From: Planctomycetota bacterium
Lineage (GTDB): Bacteria > Planctomycetota > Brocadiia > CAIUPP01
DNA length: 64,000 bases
NCBI GenBank assembly: GCA_022705425.1
Contig: JAKJEM010000004.1
Span: 1 to 64,000, forward strand
Direction: 5' to 3'
Each line of letters starts with the position of its first letter. Position 1 is the first letter of the stretch. The translations under genes and the position numbers were made by a program. Shown in pieces: positions 50,981-59,792 of this stretch. The notes beneath the pieces were generated by a model. It did not search any database. It saw only the letters and a list, made by a program, of their open reading frames with translations, and was not told the origin of the DNA.

Positions 50981-52537
50981 ATGAAACCATTCCTTTCGAC
51001 GCTCCTCGCCGCGGCGGGACTGCTGGCGACCGCGTCCTGCATGGTCGGCCCCGACTACCGCGCGCCGGAGGCCGACGTGGCGGAAGCGTGGTCCGGCCCG
51101 GACGACGCCCCCGGACGCCGGAGCGGCGACCCCAGCCCCCGCTGGTGGAGCGAACTCGGCGACCCGACTCTCGACCAGCTAATTGACGCCGCCTGCCGGA
51201 GCAACCTCTCCCTCCAGGAGGCGGGCGTGCGCGTCCTCGAAGCGCGCGCGCGCCTGAACCGCTCGATCGGCGACCTCTTCCCCCAACAGCAGGGCATCGG
51301 CGGCCAGGTGGCCCATGCCCGCCAGAGCGGCGCTCTGACGCCGCCCGGCGTGGCGGCGGATTCCACCACGAGCCAGGCGCTCTTCTCCGCGTCATGGGAG
51401 ATTGACTTCTGGGGCCGGTACCGGCGCGCCATCGAAGCCGACCGGGCGGCCTTCCTGGGGTCGGTGGCCGCCTATGACGACGCGCGGGTGACGTTGATCG
51501 CCGATGTGGCCTCCAGCTACGTCCGTCTGCGCACGCTCGAAGAGCGCCTGCGCGTGGCGCGGCAGAATGTCGAGGCGCAACGCGAGAGCCTCCGCATCGT
51601 CTCCGTGCAGTTCAAGAGCGGCGCAACGGGGGAACGCGACGTGCGGCAGGCCACGACGCAACTCGCCCAGACGCAGGCGCAAATCCCGAAGTTCGAGGAG
51701 TCCCTCCGGCAGACGCGCCACGCCCTCGCCGTTCTCCTGGGCGAAACTCCCGACCGCATCGAAGCCCGGCTGACAAGCCCCGGACGCATCCCCCTCGCCC
51801 CGGAGGGCATCGCAACAGGCATTCCGCGCGACCTGCTGCGCCGCCGGCCCGACGTGCGCGCGGCAGAGCTGGCCGCCGCGTCCGCCTCGGCCCTGATCGG
51901 CGTGGCCCGCGCCGACCTCTACCCCGCCTTCTCCCTCTCCGGAACCTTCGGCTTCGCCTCCACCCGCGCGGGCGGCCACTCGCTGACCGACCTCGCCGAC
52001 TGGCCCAATCGCGCCTACGGCCTCACCGGCGGCTTCTTCATGCCGCTGTTCAACTACGGCCGCCTGACCAACCAGGTGCGCGTGCAGGACGCCCGCTTCC
52101 AGGCCGCCGCCCTGCGCTACCGAAATGCCGTCCTCAACGCCCAGCGCGAGGTGGAGGACGGACTGGCAACCTTCCAGTGCCGCCGCCAGGCCGCCGCCCT
52201 GCTGGCGCAGGCCGTCGAGGCCGCGCGCCGCTCGACGGCTCTGGCGACCTCGCAATACCAGGGCGGCCAGACGGACTACACGACCGTCATCCTCGCGGAG
52301 CAGACGCAGCTCGACGTCGAGGACGCCCTGGCCGAGGCGCAGGGCGGCGTGGCGCAGGGGATCATTGCCGTCTATCGCGCCCTCGGCGGCGGATGGCAGA
52401 CGCGCCAGGAACGCGACGTGGTCTCCGACGACATCAAGGCGGAAATGGCGCGCCGGACGAACTGGGGCCGCCTGCTCGAACCGTCGGAGCATCTCCCCGA
52501 GACCCCCGGCGCGGAGAACGGAGGAACGAACCCATGA
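50981..52537 (+). CDS. Outer membrane efflux lipoprotein (NodT/OprM family)
   Basis: ATG at 50981 gives 518 residues beginning with a lipoprotein signal (LLATASC at the lipobox) and the family start CMVGPDYRAPEADVAEAW. Two OEP repeats follow with helical hairpins (LRTLEERLRVARQNVEAQRESLRIVSVQFKSGATGERDVRQATTQLAQTQAQIPKFEESLRQTRHALAVLLG), a GIPRDLLRRRPDVRAAE block at the repeat junction and SQYQGGQTDYTTVILAEQTQL near the end. It forms the trimeric outer membrane channel of a tripartite pump. GTG at 50948 is an upstream alternative but would lack a signal start. Stop overlaps the adaptor start (ATGA). Confidence 0.93.
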   Translation: MKPFLSTLLAAAGLLATASCMVGPDYRAPEADVAEAWSGPDDAPGRRSGDPSPRWWSELGDPTLDQLIDAACRSNLSLQEAGVRVLEARARLNRSIGDLFPQQQGIGGQVAHARQSGALTPPGVAADSTTSQALFSASWEIDFWGRYRRAIEADRAAFLGSVAAYDDARVTLIADVASSYVRLRTLEERLRVARQNVEAQRESLRIVSVQFKSGATGERDVRQATTQLAQTQAQIPKFEESLRQTRHALAVLLGETPDRIEARLTSPGRIPLAPEGIATGIPRDLLRRRPDVRAAELAAASASALIGVARADLYPAFSLSGTFGFASTRAGGHSLTDLADWPNRAYGLTGGFFMPLFNYGRLTNQVRVQDARFQAAALRYRNAVLNAQREVEDGLATFQCRRQAAALLAQAVEAARRSTALATSQYQGGQTDYTTVILAEQTQLDVEDALAEAQGGVAQGIIAVYRALGGGWQTRQERDVVSDDIKAEMARRTNWGRLLEPSEHLPETPGAENGGTNP

Positions 52538-53649
52538 CGCGGAACGAACTGGCGGCGCTCGCGTGCGTCGCACTGCTCGCCACAGCGACCGGCGCGTGCG
52601 ACAAGGCGCGCAAGACCCCCGACGCCGCACCGCCCGCCGTCACCGTCCGCCGGCCCGACCGGGAGCCGGTGATCGAGTACGTCCAGGCCACCGGGACCGC
52701 CGCGGCCTCGCAAAGCGTGGACCTGGTGGCCCGCGTGACCGGCTACCTGCGCTCGATCCACTTCGAGGACGGCGTTCGCGTTCAGGCGGGGCAGTTGCTC
52801 ATGGTCATCGAGCCCGAGCCCTACGAGCAGCAGGTGCGCCTGAACGAAGCGGCCCTGCTCATGGCGCAGGCGGAGTACGACCGCCAGGTCGAGATGGCCA
52901 AACAGAACGCCACGGCGGCGGCGAACGTCGAGAAGTGGCGCTGCCAGCGCGACCAGGCGGCGGCCCAGGTCGAGCTGGCCAGGCTCAACCTCAGCTACAC
53001 CCGCATCACCGCCCCCTTCAGCGGGCGCATCGGGCGGCGACTGGCCGACCCGGGCAATCTGGTGGGCCCGGGAGCCGCCGTCAAGCTGGCAACACTCGAC
53101 CAGTTGACGCCGATCTACGTCTACTTCAGCCTCGGCGAGCGCGACGTGCTCCGCCTGCGCGACAGGCTGCGACAGGAGGGCATCACCCCCCAGGCGGCCG
53201 TAGGCAAGACTCCGGTCTTCGTCGGGTTGCAGGATGAGGAGGACTATCCGCACGAAGGCGTGATGGACTTCGTGGACAGCGCCATCAGCCCCGCCACCGG
53301 CACCCTCCTGATGCGCGCCAAGCTGAAGAACGAGGATGCGCGCCTCTTTCCGGGGGTCTTTGCACGCGTGCGAATTCCCCTCTCCGAGCCGCGCCCGATG
53401 CTCGTGACGCCGCAGAGCGCCATCGGCAACGACCAGCAGGGCGACTACGTTCTGGTCGCCGACGCGGACAACGTCGTCGTCCGCCGCAGCGTCGTCAAGG
53501 GGCCGCTGACTCCGCGCGGCTGCGCCATCCGCAGCGGCCTCAAGCCCGAAGACCGCGTCATCGTCAAGGGAATGCTCAAGGCCCGGCCCGGCGAAAAGGT
53601 CGCCCCCGCAGCGGACACCGAGCCCGCGCCGCCCCGTCCCAGCCGCTGA
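52534..53649 (+). CDS. RND efflux periplasmic adaptor (membrane fusion protein)
   Basis: 371 residues from ATG at 52534. A lipoprotein signal (LLATATGAC) anchors it. The barrel-sandwich/lipoyl halves are clear: VDLVARVTGYLRSIHFEDGVRVQAGQLLMVIEPEPYEQQV and LNLSYTRITAPFSGRIGRRLADPGNLVGPG, with a short alpha hairpin between. SLGERDVLRLRDRL, ISPATGTLLMRAKLKNEDARLFPGVFARVRIPL and a C-terminal membrane-proximal domain (KGLKPEDRVIVKGM) complete the AcrA-like order. It links the inner-membrane pump with the outer channel encoded on either side. Confidence 0.95.
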   Translation: MTRNELAALACVALLATATGACDKARKTPDAAPPAVTVRRPDREPVIEYVQATGTAAASQSVDLVARVTGYLRSIHFEDGVRVQAGQLLMVIEPEPYEQQVRLNEAALLMAQAEYDRQVEMAKQNATAAANVEKWRCQRDQAAAQVELARLNLSYTRITAPFSGRIGRRLADPGNLVGPGAAVKLATLDQLTPIYVYFSLGERDVLRLRDRLRQEGITPQAAVGKTPVFVGLQDEEDYPHEGVMDFVDSAISPATGTLLMRAKLKNEDARLFPGVFARVRIPLSEPRPMLVTPQSAIGNDQQGDYVLVADADNVVVRRSVVKGPLTPRGCAIRSGLKPEDRVIVKGMLKARPGEKVAPAADTEPAPPRPSR

Positions 53650-53673
53650 CGCCCTCTTCGCGAAAGGCCCGGC

Positions 53674-56600
53674 ATGATTGCCAAGTTCTTCATCGAGCGC
53701 CCCGTCCTGGCAAACGTGATCGCCCTCGTCATCGTCCTCGTGGGCGCGGTCGCCCTCTTCCACCTGCCCGTAACCCAGTACCCGCCCATCGTCCCCCCCA
53801 CCGTGCAGGTGACGGCCGTCTATCCCGGCGCCAGCGCCAGGACGCTGGTCGAAACCGTGGCGCTCCCCATCGAGCAGCAGGTCAACGGCGTCGAAAAGAT
53901 GCTCTACATGCAGTCCACCTGCTCCGCCGACGGCGCCTACAACCTGACGATCACCTTCGAGGTCGGCACGGACCTGAACTTCGCCCAGGTGCTCGTGCAG
54001 AACCGCGTGGCCGCCGCGATGTCGCAGTTGCCGCCGTCGGTGCAGCAGCAGGGCGTCGTGACGAAGAAGAAATCCACCGCCATCCTCCAGATCGTGACGC
54101 TCACCTCGACGAACCCGGCGCACGACGCCCTCTTCCTCAGCAATTTCGCCACCATCGAACTGCGCGACCGCCTGGCGCGGCTGCCCGGCGTCGGCGACGC
54201 GACGGTCTTCGGCATCGGCGAGTACGCCATGCGCGTCTGGCTCGACCCCGAACGCATGCGCCAGCGCGCCCTGACGCCGCGCGACATCATCGCCGCCATC
54301 CAGGCGCAGAACGCCAAGGTCGCCGCCGGCCAGCTCGGCATGCCGCCCGCCCCGCCCGGACAGGAGTTCCAACTCACGGTGAATGTCCAGGCCGCGCTGA
54401 CGGACGTCCGCGAGTTCGAGGAGATTATCGTCAAGGCCGCGCCCGACTCCGGCGGAAGGATCACCCGCCTGCGCGACGTCGGCCGCGTCGAACTCGGCGC
54501 CAAGACCGCCAGTCAGTTCTTCAAAGTGGACGGCCGGGCGGCCGGCGGCATCCTGATCTACCAACGGCCCGAAGCCAACGCCCTCGATACCGCGCGCGGC
54601 GTGCGCGAAGCCATGACGGCGCTCTCGAAGAACTTCCCCCAGGGCGTCCAGTACGCCATCCCCTTCGACGTCACCGCCTTCGTCCGCCAGTCCGTCAACG
54701 AGGTTTACAAGACCCTCTTCGAAGCCGGCTTCCTGGTGCTGCTGGTCATCATGGTCTTCCTGCAGGACTGGCGCGCCACGCTCGTGCCGGCCACGACCGT
54801 GCCCGTAACGATCATCGGCGCCTTCGCGGGCATGGCCCTGATGGGCTTCACCGTGAACCTCCTCACCCTCTTCGCCGTGGTGCTGGCCATCGGCATCGTT
54901 GTGGACGACGCCATCGTGGTGGTCGAGGGCGCGGCCAAGCACATCGAACGCGGCCGGACGCCGCGCCAGGCCGCCATAGACGCCATGCGCGAGCTCTTCG
55001 GCCCCATCATCGGCATCACGCTGGTGCTGATGTCCGTCTTCCTCCCGCCGGCCTTCATGCCGGGCATCACCGGCCAGATGTACCGCCAGTTCGCCCTGGT
55101 CATCGCCGTCACCGCCGTCATCAGCGCCCTCAACGCGCTCACACTCAAGCCCACGCAGTGCGCCCTGTGGCTGCGCCCCCCGGATACCTCGCGCCGCAAG
55201 AACCTCTTCTTCCGCGCCTTCAACGCGCTCTATGAACCCTCCGAGCGCCTCTACGCCCGCCTCATCCGCCGCATGGTCGAAAGCAGCGCCCGAATGGTCG
55301 CCGTGGCGCTGGTCCTGGTCGGACTCGCCGGTTGGGGACTCGCGCGCGTGCCCACGGGCTTCATCCCCACCGAGGACCAGGGCTACGTCATGGTCGCCGT
55401 CCAACTCCCCGACGCCGCCTCCCTGCAACGCACCGAGCGCGTGATGGACGAGGTGACGCGCCTCGGTCGCCAGGTGCCCGGCGTCGAGCGCGCCATCGCC
55501 ATCGGCGGCATGTCCCCACTCGACAACAACGCCTCCCTCGCCAACGGCGGGATCGTTTACTTCATGCTCAAGGACTGGGACGAGCGCGGAAAGGGCCAGG
55601 ACTTGCGCTCCATCTACCGGGCGATGGCCGAGCGCATGGCCGCGATCCCGGAGGCGCGACTCCTCACACTCGTGCCCCCGCCGATCCAGGGGCTCGGCCT
55701 CGCCGGCGGCTTCCAGATGCAGCTCGAACTGACCGACGGCAGCTACGATTACCCGCGCCTGCAGGAGACCGCCGACGCGCTGGTCGCCGCCGCCGCAACC
55801 GACCCGGCGATCCGCATGGTCTCCACCCCCATCCGCGCCCGCGCCCCGCAGCTCTCCGTCGTCGTGGACCGCGCCCAGGCCGAAACGTTGAACGTCGCCG
55901 TCGGCGACATCTACAACACGATCCAGTCCTACCTCGGCTCCACCTACGTCAACCTCTTCACGCGCTTCGGCCACAACTTCATGGTCTTCATCCAGGCCGA
56001 CGCCCCGCACCGCCTGAAGCCGGAGGACATCGGCGCGCTCTACGTCCGCAGCCAGAGCGGCGGCATGGTGCCCCTCGACGCCCTGGCCGAGGTCCGCTCC
56101 GACCACGGGCCCGCCGTCATCTCCCTCTACAACCTCTTCCCCACCGCCACGGTGAACGGCGTCACGGCCCCGGGCTTCAGCTCCGGCCAGGGACTTGACG
56201 TCATGGAGGCCGTCGCCGAACGAACGCTCGGGCGCGGCGTGCAATATGAATGGACGGCCATGTCCTTCCAGGAAAAACTCGTCGGCGGCTCCGCCGGGTT
56301 CGTCTTTGCCCTGGCCATCCTGCTGGTGTATTTCGTGCTGGCGGGGCAGTATGAAAGCTGGATCACGCCCGTGGCGGTGATCCTGGCCGTGCCGCTGGCG
56401 CTGCTGGGCACCGTGGCCGCGCTGCTGGCGCTCGGGGCGGACAACAACATCTACGTGCAGATCGGCCTCGTGCTGCTCATCGCCCTCTCGGCCAAGAACG
56501 CCATCCTGATCGTCGAGATGGCGCGCGAGGCCCGCGCCGCGGGCAAGGAGATCGTCGAGGCGGCCGTCGAAGCGGCCCAGGCGCGCTTCCGCCCCATCCT

Positions 56601-56832
56601 GATGACCTCCTTCGTCTTCATCCTCGGCGCACTGCCCCTGGTCTTGGCCACCGGCGCCGGCGCAAGCGCGCGCAAGTCTCTCGGCATCGCCGTCGTCTCC
56701 GGAATGCTCGCGTCCACCTGCCTGGCCGTCCTCTTTGTCCCCGCCTTCTACGTCGTCCTCCAGCGCTTTGCCGAGCGCCGGCGCAGCCGGCCGCCCGCGC
56801 GCGAGCCGGCTCCCGGGGAAAAGGAAGCATAG
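53674..56832 (+). CDS. RND family multidrug efflux pump (HAE1, AcrB-like)
   Basis: 1052 residues, standard AcrB length. N-terminus MIAKFFIERPVLANVIALVIVLVGAVAL with the family's FFIxRP; PAVSARTLVETVALPIEQQVNGV porter segment; TM4 carries the proton-relay pair in GIVVDDAIVVVEGAAKHIERG; later IPTEDQGYVMVAVQLPDAASL, GSAGFVFALAILLVYFVLAGQYESW and LLIALSAKNAILIVEMAREAR. It should use proton entry to extrude lipophilic compounds through the upstream adaptor and channel. Typical HAE1 pumps have ENVER after the DD pair; here EGAAKH replaces it. Last gene of the operon; no regulator gene adjacent. Confidence 0.95.
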   Translation: MIAKFFIERPVLANVIALVIVLVGAVALFHLPVTQYPPIVPPTVQVTAVYPGASARTLVETVALPIEQQVNGVEKMLYMQSTCSADGAYNLTITFEVGTDLNFAQVLVQNRVAAAMSQLPPSVQQQGVVTKKKSTAILQIVTLTSTNPAHDALFLSNFATIELRDRLARLPGVGDATVFGIGEYAMRVWLDPERMRQRALTPRDIIAAIQAQNAKVAAGQLGMPPAPPGQEFQLTVNVQAALTDVREFEEIIVKAAPDSGGRITRLRDVGRVELGAKTASQFFKVDGRAAGGILIYQRPEANALDTARGVREAMTALSKNFPQGVQYAIPFDVTAFVRQSVNEVYKTLFEAGFLVLLVIMVFLQDWRATLVPATTVPVTIIGAFAGMALMGFTVNLLTLFAVVLAIGIVVDDAIVVVEGAAKHIERGRTPRQAAIDAMRELFGPIIGITLVLMSVFLPPAFMPGITGQMYRQFALVIAVTAVISALNALTLKPTQCALWLRPPDTSRRKNLFFRAFNALYEPSERLYARLIRRMVESSARMVAVALVLVGLAGWGLARVPTGFIPTEDQGYVMVAVQLPDAASLQRTERVMDEVTRLGRQVPGVERAIAIGGMSPLDNNASLANGGIVYFMLKDWDERGKGQDLRSIYRAMAERMAAIPEARLLTLVPPPIQGLGLAGGFQMQLELTDGSYDYPRLQETADALVAAAATDPAIRMVSTPIRARAPQLSVVVDRAQAETLNVAVGDIYNTIQSYLGSTYVNLFTRFGHNFMVFIQADAPHRLKPEDIGALYVRSQSGGMVPLDALAEVRSDHGPAVISLYNLFPTATVNGVTAPGFSSGQGLDVMEAVAERTLGRGVQYEWTAMSFQEKLVGGSAGFVFALAILLVYFVLAGQYESWITPVAVILAVPLALLGTVAALLALGADNNIYVQIGLVLLIALSAKNAILIVEMAREARAAGKEIVEAAVEAAQARFRPILMTSFVFILGALPLVLATGAGASARKSLGIAVVSGMLASTCLAVLFVPAFYVVLQRFAERRRSRPPAREPAPGEKEA

Positions 56833-56916
56833 CGGCTGCGCAGGCTCGACGGCGGTTTGCGGCATCCGCACGGCGATGCGGACGACCTCGCCGGCCGCCC
56901 CCGACGACGCGCCGGC

Positions 56917-57945
56917 TCAGCGCACGATCTCGAAGGCCACGTCCCAGACGAACCGCCCGCCCGCCGGCAGGGCCAGTCCCGCCCGCCGGTCATTCAGTCC
57001 GTTCGGCAGGCCCACCCACGGTTCCGGGCAGAAGTACCGGTGCGTCGGCGTGCCCCACGTGACAAAGAGGAGTTGGCCGTCCGACGCGATACGGCGCGGA
57101 CTGCTCTCGCGCTGCGTGACGCGCAGGGTGAAGGCGCGGGGGTCGCGCAGCTCGAACCACGCCGCCTCGTTCCGCAGGCCCGCAAGAACGGTGTCGCACA
57201 GCTCCGGACGCGACAGGGGCTGCGGGCGCGAGAGGTCCACCGGCGCGCGCTCGCCGGAGAGCAGACACAACGCGTTCTGACGCAGAATCGTGTCCGCGCT
57301 CGATCGGATGGCGCAGTCCTCGAACTTGCCGCGCCCCGTGAAGGGAAGGTTCAAGGAAATGTGGTTGCCGAGGGTGAAGGGCATGGCGCGCGCGTTGTCG
57401 CCGGCCTCGATCTCGTAGCGCAGGCCGACGACGCCCCCGGCGAGGGTGTAACGCACCGAGGCGGTGAAGTCGAAGGGATAGCAGGCGCGCGTCTCCGGGC
57501 CGCTGCGCAGGACAAGCTTCAGCCAGGCTTCGCCGAGACCGTAGCCGTACTCCTCGACACTCCACGGCGCGTGCCGCGCGAAGCCGTGGCCGGGAATGGC
57601 GTACTCGCGCCCGCCGCAGCGGTAACTGTTGCGGCGCGGCTTGCGCCCCGTCCGACGCCACGCCGCCAGCCGGGCTCGAGTGAAGGACCGTCCGGCGCAC
57701 GGCCACAGCAACGGCGCGCGCCCGTCCCAGCCGTCCGGCGGCATCGAAACGTAATCCAGCGCGCGGTAGAGAATCTCGTGCCGGCGCGCGCCCAGCCGCA
57801 CCTGCCAGCTCACGATCTCCCCGCCGTCCTCGGGCAGAACCACCAGCCGCACCCCTGCGCCCGCGTCCTCCAGACGCCACGCCTCCGCGCGGGGATTCGA
57901 CCGGAAGGGAACGAACGCGCGCGAACAGACCACGGCCTCGGGCAT
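56917..57945 (-). CDS. Aldose 1-epimerase-like protein (galactose mutarotase fold)
   Basis: ATG at 57945 follows AGGAGG by seven bases; a TTG two codons earlier is an alternative start. 342 residues. The fold is shown by LVVLPEDGGEIVSWQVRLG, APLLWPCAGRSF, YAIPGHGFARHAPWSVEEYG with the catalytic His, LRYEIEAGDNARAMPFTLGNHISLNLPF and CPEPWVGLPNGLN with the putative catalytic Glu. Such proteins interconvert sugar anomers or bind sugars. It lies 40 bases after tadC on the same strand and is convergent with the RND operon. Confidence 0.88.
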   Translation of the reverse strand: MPEAVVCSRAFVPFRSNPRAEAWRLEDAGAGVRLVVLPEDGGEIVSWQVRLGARRHEILYRALDYVSMPPDGWDGRAPLLWPCAGRSFTRARLAAWRRTGRKPRRNSYRCGGREYAIPGHGFARHAPWSVEEYGYGLGEAWLKLVLRSGPETRACYPFDFTASVRYTLAGGVVGLRYEIEAGDNARAMPFTLGNHISLNLPFTGRGKFEDCAIRSSADTILRQNALCLLSGERAPVDLSRPQPLSRPELCDTVLAGLRNEAAWFELRDPRAFTLRVTQRESSPRRIASDGQLLFVTWGTPTHRYFCPEPWVGLPNGLNDRRAGLALPAGGRFVWDVAFEIVR

Positions 57946-57985
57946 CGGCAAACCTCCTGGTCCGGCGTCGGACGGACCCCGGCGC

Positions 57986-58918
57986 TCAGTCGTTCATCAC
58001 CTTCAGCACGATCGGCCCGAAGAGCATGATGAAGATGGTGGGGAAGATGAAGAAGATGAGGGGCAGCAGGATCTTGACCGGCGCCTCCATGGCGGTCTTC
58101 TCGGCCATCTGCGAGCGCCGCGTGCGCAGCTGCTCCGCCTGAATGCGCAGGATGGGGCCCAGGCTCGAACCGAGCTCGTCGGCCTGGATGAGAGAGGTGA
58201 CGATGCTGTTGAGCTCGGGGACGTCCACGCGCCGGCTGAGCTCGCGCAGCGCCTGGGGACGCGTGCGCCCGAGCTGAATGTCGCGCACGGTCTGCCCCAG
58301 TTCCACCGCCAGCGCGCCGCGCCCCAGCTTCTTGACGATGCGCGACAGCGCCTGCGTGAAGTCCAGCCCGGCCTCGACCGACAGCGTCAGCAGGTCCAGC
58401 GCATAAGGCAGGCCCTTGCGGATCTCGTCCTGCCGCGCCTGGACGCGCCCGCGCAGCCACACCAGCGGCATGTACATCCCCACCAGGATGAAGACCAGAA
58501 TGATCGGGCCGAACTGCATGCGCACGTTGACGCCCACGCCGAAGAGCCCGAAACCGATTCCGCCCAGGATCATCAGCCCGATGAACTCATCGGGCGTGAC
58601 CCCCTCGGGATACGCCGCACAGCGGAGGCGCTTCTCGATCCAGTCGCGGAAGGGCGTCAGGTTCGATTTCGCCGGCGGCCGGCCCGCGGCCTTCTCGGTG
58701 CGCAGCCAGAGGCCCACCGTCACCGCCCCCAGCACCCGCCCGATGGGGCGCACGATGCGGAAGAGCAGCGACGCCGCCCGAGGCGCCCCGGTCGTCACCA
58801 CGCGCTGCGCTTCCTCGCGCGCCGCCTGCAGCATGGTCACCAGCGCATAGCCGAAACAGCCCGCGCTGACGCCCGCCGCCAACGACCACAACGCCATGTC
58901 GCCCGACGCCAGAACCAT
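57986..58918 (-). CDS. tadC: Tad pilus assembly membrane protein TadC (T2SSF)
   Basis: 310 residues. One N-terminal membrane segment, a cytosolic region with WIEKRLRCAAYPEGVTPDEFIG, two central segments (GLMILGGIGFGLFGVGV; IILVFILVGMYMPLVWLRGR), the T2SSF domain (DEIRKGLPYALDLLTLSVEAGLDFTQALSRIVKKLGRGALAVELGQTVRDIQLGRTRPQALRELSRR) and a final LLPLIFFIFPTIFIMLFGPIVL. It forms the inner-membrane platform of the Flp pilus with TadB, whose gene precedes it by four bases. Confidence 0.93.
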   Translation of the reverse strand: MVLASGDMALWSLAAGVSAGCFGYALVTMLQAAREEAQRVVTTGAPRAASLLFRIVRPIGRVLGAVTVGLWLRTEKAAGRPPAKSNLTPFRDWIEKRLRCAAYPEGVTPDEFIGLMILGGIGFGLFGVGVNVRMQFGPIILVFILVGMYMPLVWLRGRVQARQDEIRKGLPYALDLLTLSVEAGLDFTQALSRIVKKLGRGALAVELGQTVRDIQLGRTRPQALRELSRRVDVPELNSIVTSLIQADELGSSLGPILRIQAEQLRTRRSQMAEKTAMEAPVKILLPLIFFIFPTIFIMLFGPIVLKVMND

Positions 58919-58922
58919 TGCC

Positions 58923-59789
58923 TCAGACCTTGATCGAAACGATCTTCCAGATCATATAGACGCCCAGGGCCTCCATAACCACCACCGCCCCGCACATGAG
59001 AAGCCCTCGCCAGTCCGTGTACATCGGCTGCATCAGCTCCGGACTCCAGGCGTTCAGGAATATCCCGATGAGCACCGGCAGCATGGCGATGATCGCCCCC
59101 TGGAGCTTCCCCTGCGCCGTCAGCGCCGCCACCTTGCCCTGGATGCGGTGGCGCTCCCGGATGGTGTGGGCGATGTTGTCGAAGACCTCGGCCAGGTTGC
59201 CGCCGACCTCGCGCGAAATGGCGATGGAGGTGATAAGAATGTCCAGGTCCTCGCTCGGCATGCGCCGCAGCAGGTGCGCCAGCGCGTCGTCCATCGTCAC
59301 GCCCAGGCGCATCTCCTGCACCACCAGGCGCATCTCCTGGCCCATCGGGTTGTCTATCTCGCGCGCCAGCATCTCGAAGGCCGCCGGCAGACTGTGCCCC
59401 GCGCGAAGGGCGTTGCCCAACGACGTCAACGCGTCCACGAGCTGCTGCCCGAACCGCTTGTCGCGACGCCACTTCAGGAACCGGATCGTCACCACCGGCG
59501 CCAGGAAGGCCACCCCGCCCACGATCAACCCCAGCGTCACCTTCATCGTCGAGAGCCCGACCAGCACGAAGACGATCAGCGTGCTGAGGAAGGACAGATA
59601 GAGCACCTGCGTGGGCGTCATCGTCAGGTACATGGCGTCGAGGGTGCGCGTTGCCCCGGTGACATACTTCTCCTCGTACGTCTTCAGCCCCCGCGTCATC
59701 ACGTCGAAAAGCCCGTAGGTCATCATGACCACGGCCAGGAAGGCCGCCGTCAGCACCATCGGAACAAGGGGGTCCACCGGCCAGGACAC
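58923..59789 (-). CDS. tadB: Tad pilus assembly membrane protein TadB (T2SSF)
   Basis: 288 residues with membrane segments near 12-30, two in the middle (VLYLSFLSTLIVFVLVGLS; LGLIVGGVAFLAPVVTIRFL) and one at the C-terminus. The T2SSF stretch FGQQLVDALTSLGNALRAGHSLPAAFEMLAREIDNPMGQEMRLVVQEMRLGVTMDDALAHLLRRMPSEDLDILITSIAISREVGGNLAEVFDNI is complete. Three bases separate it from the TadA stop, so translation is likely coupled. It is the first of the two platform proteins typical of Tad systems. Confidence 0.94.
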   Translation of the reverse strand: MSWPVDPLVPMVLTAAFLAVVMMTYGLFDVMTRGLKTYEEKYVTGATRTLDAMYLTMTPTQVLYLSFLSTLIVFVLVGLSTMKVTLGLIVGGVAFLAPVVTIRFLKWRRDKRFGQQLVDALTSLGNALRAGHSLPAAFEMLAREIDNPMGQEMRLVVQEMRLGVTMDDALAHLLRRMPSEDLDILITSIAISREVGGNLAEVFDNIAHTIRERHRIQGKVAALTAQGKLQGAIIAMLPVLIGIFLNAWSPELMQPMYTDWRGLLMCGAVVVMEALGVYMIWKIVSIKV

Positions 59790-59792
59790 GGG

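Noticed and set aside
52372-56871. Open frame of about 1500 codons opposite the RND operon
   Set aside because: Shadow of AcrB-like coding bias; the plus-strand genes have clear family motifs.
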